A program made the translations under genes and the position numbers. Below the pieces are notes generated by a model. It was not told the origin of the DNA. It made no database searches and saw only the letters and a list, made by a program, of their open reading frames with translations. Shown piece by piece: positions 8,211-20,494 of a DNA stretch of 64,000 bases (the stretch's first letter is position 1; each line of letters opens with the position of its first letter). Source of the stretch: Deinococcus radiopugnans ATCC 19172. GTDB taxonomy: Bacteria; Deinococcota; Deinococci; Deinococcales; Deinococcaceae. The stretch lies in NCBI RefSeq assembly GCF_006335125.1, contig NZ_VDMO01000001.1:124001-188000 (forward strand), given 5' to 3'.

Positions 8211-9560
8211 TTACAGCCCCAGAACAGACCGGGCGATCAGGAAATAGATGACCAGCCCGGTGCCGTCCACCAGCGTCGTGATGAAGGGCGCGGATACCAC
8301 CGTCGGATCAAAACGCAGCCGGCGCAGCGCCAGCGGCAGCGCCGCGGCCACCACCGAGGACCAGATCGTGATGGCCGCGATGGCCAGGGCCACCACCGTG
8401 CCCACGTCCATACCCACGCCCAGCATCCACGCCCGCCCGAAGGCGATGACGGCCATCACCACGCCGATCAGCAGCCCCACCGCGAATTCCTTGCCCAGAA
8501 TCCAGCGCAGGTCCCGCAGGCCCAGATCGTCCACTGCCATGGCGCGGACCAGGGTGGTGGTGATCTGGCTGCCGACGTTGCCCCCGGTGCCCAGCAGCAG
8601 CGGGATAAAGAACGCCAGGGCCACGACCTGCTCCAGCGTGTCCTCGAAGTAGCGCATCACGTTGCCGGTGTACGCCTCCGCGACAAACAGGGCCAGCAGC
8701 CAGGGCAGCCGTTTGCGAAACAGCAGCGTGGCCCCGGCGCGGCGGTACGGCATCTCCAGCGGTTGCGAGCCGCCCAGGCGCTCGAAGTCCTCGGTGGCCT
8801 CCTCTTCCAGCACGTCGGCGACGTCGTCCTCGGTCAGGATGCCGACCAGGTGGCCCTGCGCGTCCAGCACCGGGAGGGCCAGCAGATCGAGGCGCACCAG
8901 CAGCCGCGCGGCCACCTCCTGATCGGTGTCCACCTGCACCGAGACCGGGTGGGGGGTCATCAGCCCACGCACGGGCGTCTCTGGCGGGGCCAGCACCAGG
9001 TCACGCAGCGAGAGAATGCCCAGGAACGCCCCGCCGCCGTCCACGACGTAGACGGAGTACACCGTCTCCGCCTCGCGGGCGGCCTGCCGGATGGCCCCGA
9101 TGGCCTGATCGGCGCTGAGGTGCGGTTGCACGGCGACGAACTGCGGCGTCATGCGCCCGCCCGCGGTGTCCGGCGGGTAGGTCAGCAGCTGGCGCAGGCG
9201 GGCGCCTTGCTCGGCGGGCAGCCGGCCCAGCAACTCCTGGGCAGCCCCGGCCCGCAGGTGCGCCAGCAAGTCCACCGCGTCGTCCGGGTCCAGGGCCCGC
9301 AACAGCGCGGCCCCCTGCGGCGGCGGCAACTGTTCGGCCAGCTCCGCTGCGGTGCGCGGCGGCACCTCGGCCACGATCTCGGGCAGCAGTGCGGTGGGCA
9401 GACGCAGGGCCGCCTCTCGCAACTCGTGGGACGGCAGCCGCACGAGGACCCAGGCCCACTCCGCCGCGCCCAATGGGCCGGTGACCGTGTCCAGAGGGGC
9501 CGTCCCCTCCTCGCGCAGCGCCCGGCGCACCTCGTCCAGCTGCCCTTCCAGTGCCGTCAT
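8211..9560 (-). CDS. mgtE: Magnesium transporter MgtE
   Basis: 449 residues with the MgtE plan: an N-terminal helical domain (about 1-125, EIVAEVPPRTAAELAEQLP, LDPDDAVDLLAHL), a CBS pair (about 130-250, including GILTEDDVADVLEEEATED), then a C-terminal domain with about five membrane helices (from about 285) holding LLGTGGNVGSQ and the closing PFITTLVDGTGLVIYF. It is a homodimeric Mg2+ channel in the inner membrane, gated by Mg2+ binding to its cytosolic domains. A GGAGGATGG site precedes the ATG. It lies downstream of HU on the same strand but is separated by a hairpin. Confidence 0.95.
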   Translation of the reverse strand: MTALEGQLDEVRRALREEGTAPLDTVTGPLGAAEWAWVLVRLPSHELREAALRLPTALLPEIVAEVPPRTAAELAEQLPPPQGAALLRALDPDDAVDLLAHLRAGAAQELLGRLPAEQGARLRQLLTYPPDTAGGRMTPQFVAVQPHLSADQAIGAIRQAAREAETVYSVYVVDGGGAFLGILSLRDLVLAPPETPVRGLMTPHPVSVQVDTDQEVAARLLVRLDLLALPVLDAQGHLVGILTEDDVADVLEEEATEDFERLGGSQPLEMPYRRAGATLLFRKRLPWLLALFVAEAYTGNVMRYFEDTLEQVVALAFFIPLLLGTGGNVGSQITTTLVRAMAVDDLGLRDLRWILGKEFAVGLLIGVVMAVIAFGRAWMLGVGMDVGTVVALAIAAITIWSSVVAAALPLALRRLRFDPTVVSAPFITTLVDGTGLVIYFLIARSVLGL

Positions 9561-9700
9561 CCATCCTCCATGCGCCCACTATCACACGCCCTGTGGGGCC
9601 GGGGCAGGCAGGTCAAGGCCACGGCAGCCCCATGCCGTGCTCCGGCGGGGACACGACCTTCAGGAAGAGCCGCACTTCAAGCCCCCCGACATGCACAGGA

Positions 9701-9727
9701 CGGGCCGCCTCCCAGGGAAGCGGCCCG
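9701..9727 (-). terminator. Hairpin between HU and mgtE, probable terminator
   Basis: A perfect 8-bp stem, CGGGCCGC (9701-9708) with GCGGCCCG (9720-9727), 11-nt loop, begins 22 bp past the HU stop. No U-tract follows on the minus strand, so intrinsic termination is not certain. Confidence 0.5.
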
Positions 9728-9749
9728 CCTGAGCATGAGGCTTACAGGC

Positions 9750-10112
9750 TTAGAGGTTGCCTTTGAGGGTGCTGGCGACCTTGAAGGCCACCTTCTTGCC
9801 GGCGGGAATCTGGATCTTCTCGCTGGTGCCGGGGCGCACGCCGGTGCGGGCGGCGGTGTCCTTGACGCTCAGGGTGCCCAGGCCGGGCAGGCCGACGCTC
9901 TGGCCGCCCTTGATCGAGCTGACCACGGCGTCCAGCATGGCGCTGACGGCTTCCTCGCTCTGCTTCTTGGTCAGGCCGGTCTTGTCGGCGACCATTTCCA
10001 CCAGCTGGGTCTTGGCGACCTTGTTGCTGGCGCTGGGGGCGGCCTTGGCGCTGGCAGGAGCAGCTTTGGCAGCAGGCTTTTTGGCGGCGGGCTTCGCAGT
10101 CTTTTTCGTCAT
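9750..10112 (-). CDS. hup: HU-family nucleoid DNA-binding protein with Lys/Ala-rich N-terminal tail
   Basis: 120 residues. The first ~30 ([19 protein letters not shown]...) form a basic Lys/Ala/Pro tail, followed by a standard HU domain: [18 protein letters not shown] helices, the [10 protein letters not shown] beta region, the [23 protein letters not shown]-binding arm and the closing [10 protein letters not shown]. Such N-terminal extensions are characteristic of Deinococcus HU. It binds and bends DNA and compacts the nucleoid. An in-frame ATG at 10124 would add MLLT; I prefer 10112, which gives MTKKTAK. Confidence 0.93.
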   Translation of the reverse strand: MTKKTAKPAAKKPAAKAAPASAKAAPSASNKVAKTQLVEMVADKTGLTKKQSEEAVSAMLDAVVSSIKGGQSVGLPGLGTLSVKDTAARTGVRPGTSEKIQIPAGKKVAFKVASTLKGNL

Positions 10113-10401
10113 GGTGAGCAGCATGACATATGGAATGGCGCTTGGGAAGGGGGGTGGGGTGCAAAGACGCCCGCCAGCACGTCCTTATTCTCTTTTCATT
10201 TGGGAAAACTCTGTCCAGCACACGCTTTTTCGTTAAGGCAGTGAAACGCCGTGGTACACGCCAAAAGCCATTGATTAAGAAATTTCGGGCCGCTGCCCCC
10301 GACGGTGACGTGAGATTGGTCTGGCACGCTACACTCTGGGCATCAACAATCCTGTTTTTCCAGCGTCATCACGGCGAGCAACCGACCAGGAGGTTCATTT
10401 C

Positions 10402-12081
10402 ATGACCCAGCACTCTCCCGCAACCACGGCAGCCCCTTCCCAGAGCCAGGGCCACTACTGGCCGCCCTTCAAACCCCGCACCCTGACCCTGCCGCAGACC
10501 GGCATCATGCATAACCTGCGCGTCAGTGCCGAGCGCTATCCCGACAAGGTGGCGCTGTGGCACTACGGGCGAGAGCTGACCTACCGCGAACTGCACGACC
10601 AGGCCACCCGTCTGGCCGGGCATCTGGCCGCCCAGGGCGTGGGCAAGGGCGACCGGGTGGCGCTGTGGATGCAGAACAGCCCCGCGTGGGTGATCGGCGC
10701 CTTCGCCGCGTGGCAGCTGGGGGCGGTGGTGGTGCCGCTGGCCCCGATGCTTCAGGCGCGTGAGTTTGGCTTCTTCCTGCAAGACGCGGGCATCCGGGTG
10801 GGCGTTGTGGGGGCAGAGCTGTACGAGAAGGCCAAACAGGCCGGGCTGCAGCACGCCGTCGTGGCGAACGTGATGCGCGGCACCGACGCGGGCGCGGCCG
10901 GCGTCCCGCTGCCCGAGGGACTGGACGTGGAGGCTGCGCCGCAGGACGGCGACGTCACCCTGGAAGACGCGCTGCAGGCGGACCCCGCTCCCGCCGCCGA
11001 CGTGTCCTCGGACGATCTGTGCGTGATGCCCTACACCAGCGGCACCACCGGGCTGCCCAAGGGCTGCATGCACACGCACCGCAGCGTGCAGGCCAACGTG
11101 TTCGGCGCGGGCGTGTGGGTGGACGGCAACCTGGAAGACGTCTTCCTGGCCGCGCTGCCGTACTTTCATGTCACCGGTTTCGTCAACAGCCTGCTGACCG
11201 GCCTGACCAACGGCGCCAGGATCGTGATCATGTCGCGCTGGGACCGCGACGTGGCCCGCACGCTGATCCGCGAGCAGGGCGTGACGCTGTGGACCAACAC
11301 GCCCACCATGGTGATCGACATGATGGCCTCGCCGAACTTCGATCCGGCGGATCTGAGAAGTTTGCGCAACGTCACCGGGGGCGGGGCCAGCCTGCCCGCC
11401 TCCGTGGGCCAGAAACTGCTGGACGCCACCGGCATCCTGTTTCTGGAAGGCTACGGCCTGTCCGAGACCATGGCGCAGTCACACAGCAATCCCAAGGGCC
11501 GCCAGAAGCTGCAGTGCCTGGGCGTGCCGCTGTTCAACGTCGATTCGCGCATCATTGACCTGGACACCGGGCAGGAACTGCCTGCAGGCCAGATCGGCGA
11601 GATCGTCATTCGCGGTCCGCAGGTCATGCAGGGCTACTGGAACCGCCCGGAAGCCACCGCCGAGGCCTTCATGGACATCGACGGCCAGCCGTTCTTCCGC
11701 AGCGGCGACCTGGGCTATATGGACGAGGAGGGGTATTTCTTCTTCACGGACCGGCTCAAGCGCATGGTGAACGTGTCGGGCATGAAGGTCTGGCCCGCCG
11801 AGGTGGAAAACAAACTGCACGCCCACCCCGCCGTGCAGGAAGCCTGCGTGATCAGCGTGCCGGACGAGCGCAGCGGCGAGCGTGCCCGCGCCCTGATCGT
11901 GCTGAAGCCTGGAGCCACCGCCACCGGCGAGGACATCGAGAAATGGGCGCGTGAGCAGATGGCCAGCTACAAGGTGCCGCGCGACTATGAGTTCGTGGAC
12001 AGCCTGCCGCGCAGCCCCACCGGGAAGGTGGCGTGGCGGCCCCTGCAGGAAGCGGCGCGGGCCGCGATGGCCAGCGGCTGA
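10402..12081 (+). CDS. fadD: Long-chain fatty acid--CoA ligase / AMP-dependent synthetase
   Basis: 559 residues of the ANL adenylate-forming superfamily. The P-loop YTSGTTGLPKGCMHTH, the LEGYGLSETM motif, FRSGDLGYMDEEGYFFFTDRLKRMVNVSG and the C-terminal SPTGKVAWRPL (catalytic lysine) are all present. It activates a carboxylic acid with ATP to acyl-AMP and then acyl-CoA in the cytoplasm. Overall similarity favours medium- or long-chain fatty acids; the substrate is not fixed by the sequence. AGGAGG precedes the ATG. A structured repeat lies 16 bp after the stop. Confidence 0.88.
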   Translation: MTQHSPATTAAPSQSQGHYWPPFKPRTLTLPQTGIMHNLRVSAERYPDKVALWHYGRELTYRELHDQATRLAGHLAAQGVGKGDRVALWMQNSPAWVIGAFAAWQLGAVVVPLAPMLQAREFGFFLQDAGIRVGVVGAELYEKAKQAGLQHAVVANVMRGTDAGAAGVPLPEGLDVEAAPQDGDVTLEDALQADPAPAADVSSDDLCVMPYTSGTTGLPKGCMHTHRSVQANVFGAGVWVDGNLEDVFLAALPYFHVTGFVNSLLTGLTNGARIVIMSRWDRDVARTLIREQGVTLWTNTPTMVIDMMASPNFDPADLRSLRNVTGGGASLPASVGQKLLDATGILFLEGYGLSETMAQSHSNPKGRQKLQCLGVPLFNVDSRIIDLDTGQELPAGQIGEIVIRGPQVMQGYWNRPEATAEAFMDIDGQPFFRSGDLGYMDEEGYFFFTDRLKRMVNVSGMKVWPAEVENKLHAHPAVQEACVISVPDERSGERARALIVLKPGATATGEDIEKWAREQMASYKVPRDYEFVDSLPRSPTGKVAWRPLQEAARAAMASG

Positions 12082-12097
12082 ACCCAAAGTTGCCCTG

Positions 12098-12233
12098 ATA
12101 CGGATTCCGTTTGTTTCGTGTAGAAATCGGGACAGCTCCGATTTCTACACTCCACGTCCGGAACCCGTTTTTCTCTTGCCCGCTCTGCTCGGATTTCCAG
12201 GTGTTATCAACACCTTTCAATCGGAGTCCGTAT
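12098..12233. repeat. 136-bp structured dispersed repeat, copy 1
   Basis: Terminal inverted repeats ATACGGATTCCG and CGGAGTCCGTAT pair over 12 positions with one G-T. Inside, GTGTAGAAATCGG and CCGATTTCTACAC form a perfect 13-bp hairpin with a 7-nt loop, and AGGTGTT/AACACCT a 7-bp hairpin near the right end. A second 136-bp copy at 27291-27426 matches at about 111 of 136 positions by hand. It sits between convergent genes. It resembles the small noncoding repeats known from Deinococcus, or a MITE. Confidence 0.85.
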
Positions 12234-12262
12234 GATATCGGCGCGAGCACCGAAATGGAATC

Positions 12263-12300
12263 AAAAGAGAGGTGGAGCCACAGACCCGGCTCCACCTCTC
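12263..12300 (-). terminator. Rho-independent terminator of the purine operon
   Basis: On the minus strand GAGAGGTGGAGCC pairs perfectly over 13 bp with GGCTCCACCTCTC (8-nt loop), followed directly by TTTTGATT. It lies 20 bp beyond the stop of the NCS2 permease. Confidence 0.88.
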
Positions 12301-12319
12301 CCCTGTCCCGTCTGGGGCG

Positions 12320-13732
12320 CTAGCCCTCGTTCAGCCAGATGTAGCGGGCCAGCAGCAGGGCGCCCACCACATACAGAATAGGACTGACTTCTTTGGCCCG
12401 GCCGCTGAGCAGCTTGATGGCGCAGTAGCTGATGACGCCCAGGCTCACGCCGTTGGCGATGGAAAAGGTCAGCGGCATGGTGATGATGGTCAGGAAGGCT
12501 GGCAGACTGTCGGCGATGTCGTCCCAGTCGATGTGGCGCACGCCGTCCATCATCAGGGCGCCCACCAGGATCAGGGCGGGGGCGGTGGCGGCGCCGGGAA
12601 TGGCCGAGGCCAGCGGCCACAGGAACATGCTCAGCAAGAACAGCACCGCCACCGTCACGGCGGTCAGGCCGGTGCGGCCGCCCTCGCCGACGCCGGCGGC
12701 GGATTCCACGTAGGCAGTGGTGGTCGACGTGCCCATGAACGCGCCGAACATGGCGGCCAGGCCGTCCATCGAGAACAGGCGGCGGGCACGCGGCATGTTG
12801 CCCTGCGCGTCAATGAAACCCGCGCGCTGCGACAGCCCGGTCAGGGTGCCGGTGGCGTCGAAGAAGTCCACGAAGAAGAAGGTAAAGACCACGCTCAGCA
12901 GGCCCAGGCCCAGCGCGCCCACGATGTCCATCTGGCCCACAAGCGCGCCCGGCCAGACCGGCGTGCCGAAAATGCCCAGGAACGAGCCATCGAAGCCGGG
13001 GAAGGCACGCAGCGCGCCCTCCGGCCCACCCGCGTACACGGCGGCCCCGGTCACGATGCCCAGCACCGTGGTCGCCAGGATGCCGTACAGGATGGCTCCG
13101 GTGACCCGGCGGGCCATCAGCGCGGCGGTCAGGATCACGCCGACGCACGCCAGCCACACCGTCGGCGAGGCGAACGAGCCCATGCCCACCAGCGTCGCCG
13201 GGTTGGCAATCACGATGCCCGCGTTCTTGAGGCCCAGAAACGCCAGGAACGCCCCGATGCCCCCGGTGATGGCAAACTTCAGCGAGTTGGGAATGGCCTG
13301 CACGATGGCCTGCCGCGCCCCCAGCACGCTCAGCAGCACGAACAGCACGCCGCTGATGAACACCGCCCCCAGCGCCGTCTGCCACGGCACGCCCATGCCC
13401 TGTACCACCGTGAAGGCGAAGAACGCATTCAGGCCCATGCCCGGCGCCTGCGCGAAGGGGTACTTGGCCACCACGCCCATGACCAGCGAACCGAAGGCCG
13501 CCGCAATCGCCGTGGTCATCAGCAGCTGCACGAAGGCGTTGGGCACGTTGATCGCCGTGGACAGCACCTGCGGGTTGACGAACAGGATGTAGCTCATGGT
13601 CAGGAAGGTGGTCAGGCCCGCGCGCATCTCCTGCGTGACGCTGGAGTTCTGGGCGCTGATCCCGAAGTAGCGGTCCAGGCCCGACAGCGGGGCGAGGGGG
13701 GCAGCGGGGCGGGGTGCGGCTGGATCAGACAT
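12320..13732 (-). CDS. NCS2-family purine permease (adenine/guanine/hypoxanthine, AzgA/PbuG-like)
   Basis: 470 residues, about 12 or more hydrophobic segments. NCS2/AzgA features include the opening LDRYFGISAQNSSVTQEMRAGLTTF split around the first helix, ALGAVFISGVLFVLLS, FFFVDFFDATGTLTG, and GTSTTTAYVESAAGVGEGGRTG. The AzgA branch imports purine bases by proton symport. AAAGGAGACCCT precedes the ATG. As the last gene after xdhABC and guaD it probably feeds guanine, hypoxanthine or xanthine to that pathway. A strong terminator follows. Confidence 0.92.
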   Translation of the reverse strand: MSDPAAPRPAAPLAPLSGLDRYFGISAQNSSVTQEMRAGLTTFLTMSYILFVNPQVLSTAINVPNAFVQLLMTTAIAAAFGSLVMGVVAKYPFAQAPGMGLNAFFAFTVVQGMGVPWQTALGAVFISGVLFVLLSVLGARQAIVQAIPNSLKFAITGGIGAFLAFLGLKNAGIVIANPATLVGMGSFASPTVWLACVGVILTAALMARRVTGAILYGILATTVLGIVTGAAVYAGGPEGALRAFPGFDGSFLGIFGTPVWPGALVGQMDIVGALGLGLLSVVFTFFFVDFFDATGTLTGLSQRAGFIDAQGNMPRARRLFSMDGLAAMFGAFMGTSTTTAYVESAAGVGEGGRTGLTAVTVAVLFLLSMFLWPLASAIPGAATAPALILVGALMMDGVRHIDWDDIADSLPAFLTIITMPLTFSIANGVSLGVISYCAIKLLSGRAKEVSPILYVVGALLLARYIWLNEG

Positions 13733-13848
13733 AGGGTCTCCTTTGCGCCCTTCGCGGAACCGGAAAAGGGCTGGTACGGGAACAGTTCATGGGGGCCGGA
13801 AGATGTATGAGCCAGACTACTGTACATGCGGTTCAGGTGAGGCCAGCA

Positions 13849-15201
13849 TTAAGACGCCAGGACAGGCGATTGTTTTCCCGACTCGTCGCGCAGGGGATCG
13901 GCAGGACGCGCGTACACCTCTTCGCCGCCCACCCACACCTGGGCCACGTCGGCCTGGGTGCCGTTAGCGAACAGGGCGGCCAGCGTCTCGGAGGGGCTGC
14001 CAGCGTGGTTCAGAATCGCGGCCAGCGTACTGCCCGCAGGCGGACGCAACCACACGGCGTCGAAGGCCTTGCCGGCACTGAAGTCCCCAATTTGATCGTG
14101 TAGATCCAGCGCCTCGGCCCCCGCCCGCGTGGACAGGTACAGCAGGTGCGCGGGCGTCAGCGGCAGGCCATCACGGCCCTGAAGCTGCTGCATGAAGTAC
14201 GCCTGCAAGCCTTCCTTGAGCATCGAGAAGCCGGTGCCACCGCCCACGTCGGTGCCCAGGGCCACATGCACCCCGGCGTTCAGGTGGCGCCTCAGGGGAA
14301 ACAGCCCGCTGCCCAGCGCCGAGTTGCTGCACGGACAGTGCGCGGCGCTGCACCGGTGCGCGGCCATCTGCCCCAGTTCGCGGTCGGTGGTGTGGACGCT
14401 GTGCGCCAGCACCCCCCGGCGGCCCAGCAGCCCGGCACGCTCGTAGGTGTCCAGGTAATCCAGGTGGCCGGGAAACAGCTCGCGCACCGTCTGCACCTCC
14501 GCCACGTTCTCGTTGATGTGGCTGGTGAAGTGCACGTCCGGAAATTCGGTCATCAACGCGGCGCAGGCCTCCAGGATGCCCTCACTGGCCGACAGGCTGA
14601 AGCGCGGCGTCACGGCGTAGCGGGCGCGGCCCACCCCGTGCCAGCGCTCAATCAGCGCTTTGCCCTCGGCGTAGGCCAGCTCCGGGGTGGTGTGCAGTTC
14701 GGGGCGCAGCAGCCGGTCACTGACCACCTGTCCGGCCACGGTTCGCAGCCCGGTCTGCGCGGCCTCCTCGAAAAAGATGTCCATTGCCCCCTTGAAGTGC
14801 GAGCCGAAGACCAGCGCCGTGGTGGTGCCGTTGCAGCGCAGACCGTGCAGGAAATCCTGGGCCACGGCGCGGGCGTAGGCGCTGTCGCTCAGCCGCGCCT
14901 CTTCCGGCAGCGTGACGTGTTCGAGCCAGTCCAGCAGCGGGCGGCCCAGCCCGCCGATGATGCGCACCTGCGGGTAATGCACGTGCGTGTCGATGAAGCC
15001 GGGCAGCAGCACGCCGCCGCGCAGCTCGGTCACGCGGGCCGTCGGATGGGCGGCGCGCAGCGCCGAGAACTCGCCGCTCGCGAGGATGGTGCCGCCGTTC
15101 ACCAGCAGCCCGCCGTCCTGCTGAACGTGCAGGGCGCCCTCGTTCTGGAAGGCGTTGAAGGGCGTGTGCATGAAGGCGGCGCGGTACAGGGTGGGGGTCA
15201 T
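13849..15201 (-). CDS. guaD: Guanine deaminase
   Basis: 450 residues of the amidohydrolase superfamily. The zinc motif GFIDTHVHYPQ, the downstream HFTSHINEN, the VLAHSVH region with HCPCSN, and GTDVGGGTGFSM match guanine deaminases. It converts guanine to xanthine, the substrate of the neighbouring xanthine dehydrogenase. The frame is open well upstream, but ATG 15201 gives the expected N-terminus (MTPTLYRAAFMHTP) and overlaps the xdhC stop by 4 bp (ATGA), so it is translationally coupled. Confidence 0.92.
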   Translation of the reverse strand: MTPTLYRAAFMHTPFNAFQNEGALHVQQDGGLLVNGGTILASGEFSALRAAHPTARVTELRGGVLLPGFIDTHVHYPQVRIIGGLGRPLLDWLEHVTLPEEARLSDSAYARAVAQDFLHGLRCNGTTTALVFGSHFKGAMDIFFEEAAQTGLRTVAGQVVSDRLLRPELHTTPELAYAEGKALIERWHGVGRARYAVTPRFSLSASEGILEACAALMTEFPDVHFTSHINENVAEVQTVRELFPGHLDYLDTYERAGLLGRRGVLAHSVHTTDRELGQMAAHRCSAAHCPCSNSALGSGLFPLRRHLNAGVHVALGTDVGGGTGFSMLKEGLQAYFMQQLQGRDGLPLTPAHLLYLSTRAGAEALDLHDQIGDFSAGKAFDAVWLRPPAGSTLAAILNHAGSPSETLAALFANGTQADVAQVWVGGEEVYARPADPLRDESGKQSPVLAS

Positions 15202-16085
15202 GGTTGCCTCTGGGGGGTCTGGTGTTGGGCTGGCCGGTGTTGGGCCGACTGGGATGCGGAAGAAAGGGGGTGGAGGGTGGCCGCCCCGTCGGCTTCCAGC
15301 CGCTGCACGAGCTGCGCGGCCACGCCCACGGCGATCACGGCGGGCGTCTTGCCGACGATGCCCGGCAGCCCGATGGGGGTGGTGATGCGGGCTAGGTCTG
15401 CGTCGGTGTGGCCCTCGCGCCGCAGCTGATCCTGAAAGCGAATCCACTTGACCGCCGAGCCGATCAGCCCGATGAAGCCCAATTCAGGCCGCCGCAGCGC
15501 CGCGTCGCACAGGGCGGCGTCCTCGGCGTGGTCATGGGTCAGGATCAGGATGTGCGAGCCAGGCGGCAGCTCGTGCAGCGTCATTTCGGGAATGGGCGAG
15601 TGGTGAATTTCGGTTCTCGCCGCGCCGCCCTGCAACGGGGCCAGCCGTTCGGGGGTCAGTTGCGCGGCCCGCGAATCCACCAGATGCAGGTTCAGCGGCA
15701 GCCTGGAGAGGATCAGCCCCAGCTCCAGCCCCACGTGCCCGACGCCGAAGATGGCGACGTGCGGGCGCACCGTCTGAAGGGGTTCGAGCAGCAGGGTGAC
15801 CTCGCCGCCGCAGCACTGGCGGCCATGTTCGTTGCTGGCCGCGTCGGTCAGGCGCAGCGTCAGCAGTTCCGGCGCCGTCGCCGACACCGTGAGCATGGCC
15901 CGCGCCCGCTCGGTGGCAGTGGCCTCCAGGTTGCCACCGCCCACGCTGTCCCAGCTCGTTTCCAAGCTGACCACCATCTTGGCCCCCGCCTCGCGCGGCG
16001 CGTGACCCCGCACGGCGGCGACGGTCACCAGCACGCCGGGAGTGGCGGTGTCGTGCAGGTGCTGGACGGCGGAAAGCCAGTTCAT
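15198..16085 (-). CDS. xdhC: Xanthine dehydrogenase accessory protein XdhC
   Basis: 295 residues. The N-terminal XdhC/CoxI domain has TVAAVRGHAPREAGAKMVV and the conserved GRQCCGGEV cysteine pair; a Rossmann-type domain follows (IFGVGHVGLELG), ending with the family motif GLPGIVGKTPAVIAVGVAAQL. XdhC binds the molybdenum cofactor, promotes its sulfuration and delivers it to the XdhB subunit. It lies 33 bp after xdhB and overlaps guaD by 4 bp, within one operon. Confidence 0.92.
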   Translation of the reverse strand: MNWLSAVQHLHDTATPGVLVTVAAVRGHAPREAGAKMVVSLETSWDSVGGGNLEATATERARAMLTVSATAPELLTLRLTDAASNEHGRQCCGGEVTLLLEPLQTVRPHVAIFGVGHVGLELGLILSRLPLNLHLVDSRAAQLTPERLAPLQGGAARTEIHHSPIPEMTLHELPPGSHILILTHDHAEDAALCDAALRRPELGFIGLIGSAVKWIRFQDQLRREGHTDADLARITTPIGLPGIVGKTPAVIAVGVAAQLVQRLEADGAATLHPLSSASQSAQHRPAQHQTPQRQP

Positions 16086-16118
16086 GACGCGGGACGGAAC
16101 GGCAGGTGCTCAGGTGGC

Positions 16119-18476
<2,358 letters not shown>

Positions 18477-18577
18477 GGGTCACCTCCGGTGACGGGAAAG
18501 GCGCGCGGGTTGCGGTACGCAGGATGCGGGAAAAGGGGGCAGCAGACCGCGTACTGCGTCCCGCGTCCCGCGCCCTC

Positions 18578-19999
<1,422 letters not shown>

Positions 20000-20494
20000 A
20001 TCCTCTCCCTCTCGTCCAAACGACAAGCCCGGCGCTGCGATGTACCCGCGCTTCACGAGGAAGCCGAAGTACATGGTTCGCGCCGGTGAAGATACAAGGG
20101 CGGGTCGCTGGTTATCCATGCAGAACAGCAACCTGTTTTGGTGTCATTTAATTTTACGCCTAAGTAACTCATCTGCATAGCCCCCCTCAGAAAGTTTGCA
20201 CCGGATCTAAAAAGGAAGCATGGAGATCGGCCCTCTGGCTCCCGGCCTGCTGTGGCTGATGCCGTCCGGGGTCCGGGTGGAGCGCCCTGCTTCTCCAGAA
20301 CGATGAGCTGTTCCCCGGTGGGCCTCGACCCGCAAGCCGACTCAAGGGGGATGGGCAGGAGTAGGGCCACGGCCCACAGTGGCCTGTGGAAGCCCCCCGC
20401 CTGCGCTCATGCGCCACAATGGCCCCATCACCAATTGCACACCGGATCCATTGCACACGGGCCGCCGTGACGCACGCGGCTGGAAGGAGACCCC
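20000..20494. other. Intergenic region before xdhA and the FAD dehydrogenase
   Basis: These 495 bp separate two divergent genes. An AT-rich patch near 20145-20175 is a likely promoter area for xdhA, though no clean -10/-35 pair is obvious. Three similar words occur: TTGCACCGGATC (20196-20207), TTGCACACCGGATCC (20435-20449) and TTGCACACGG (20451-20460), which could be regulator sites. A 28-codon ORF with a good AAAGGAAG site starts at ATG 20220 and ends at 20306; nothing else supports it as a gene. GGCCAC/GTGGCC can form a 6-bp hairpin at 20365-20384. Confidence 0.5.

Noticed and set aside
10125..10401. Possible promoter elements (TACACT at 10330) before the acyl-CoA ligase
   Set aside because: No -35 at proper spacing; the ribosome site and start are clear without it.
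12098..12233. Riboswitch or known RNA family for the 136-bp element
   Set aside because: It lies after stop codons between convergent genes rather than in a 5' leader, and no known ligand-binding core is recognised.
20220..20306. 28-codon ORF with AAAGGAAG site as a gene
   Set aside because: Too short, high-GC background, no recognisable feature; noted in the gap entry.
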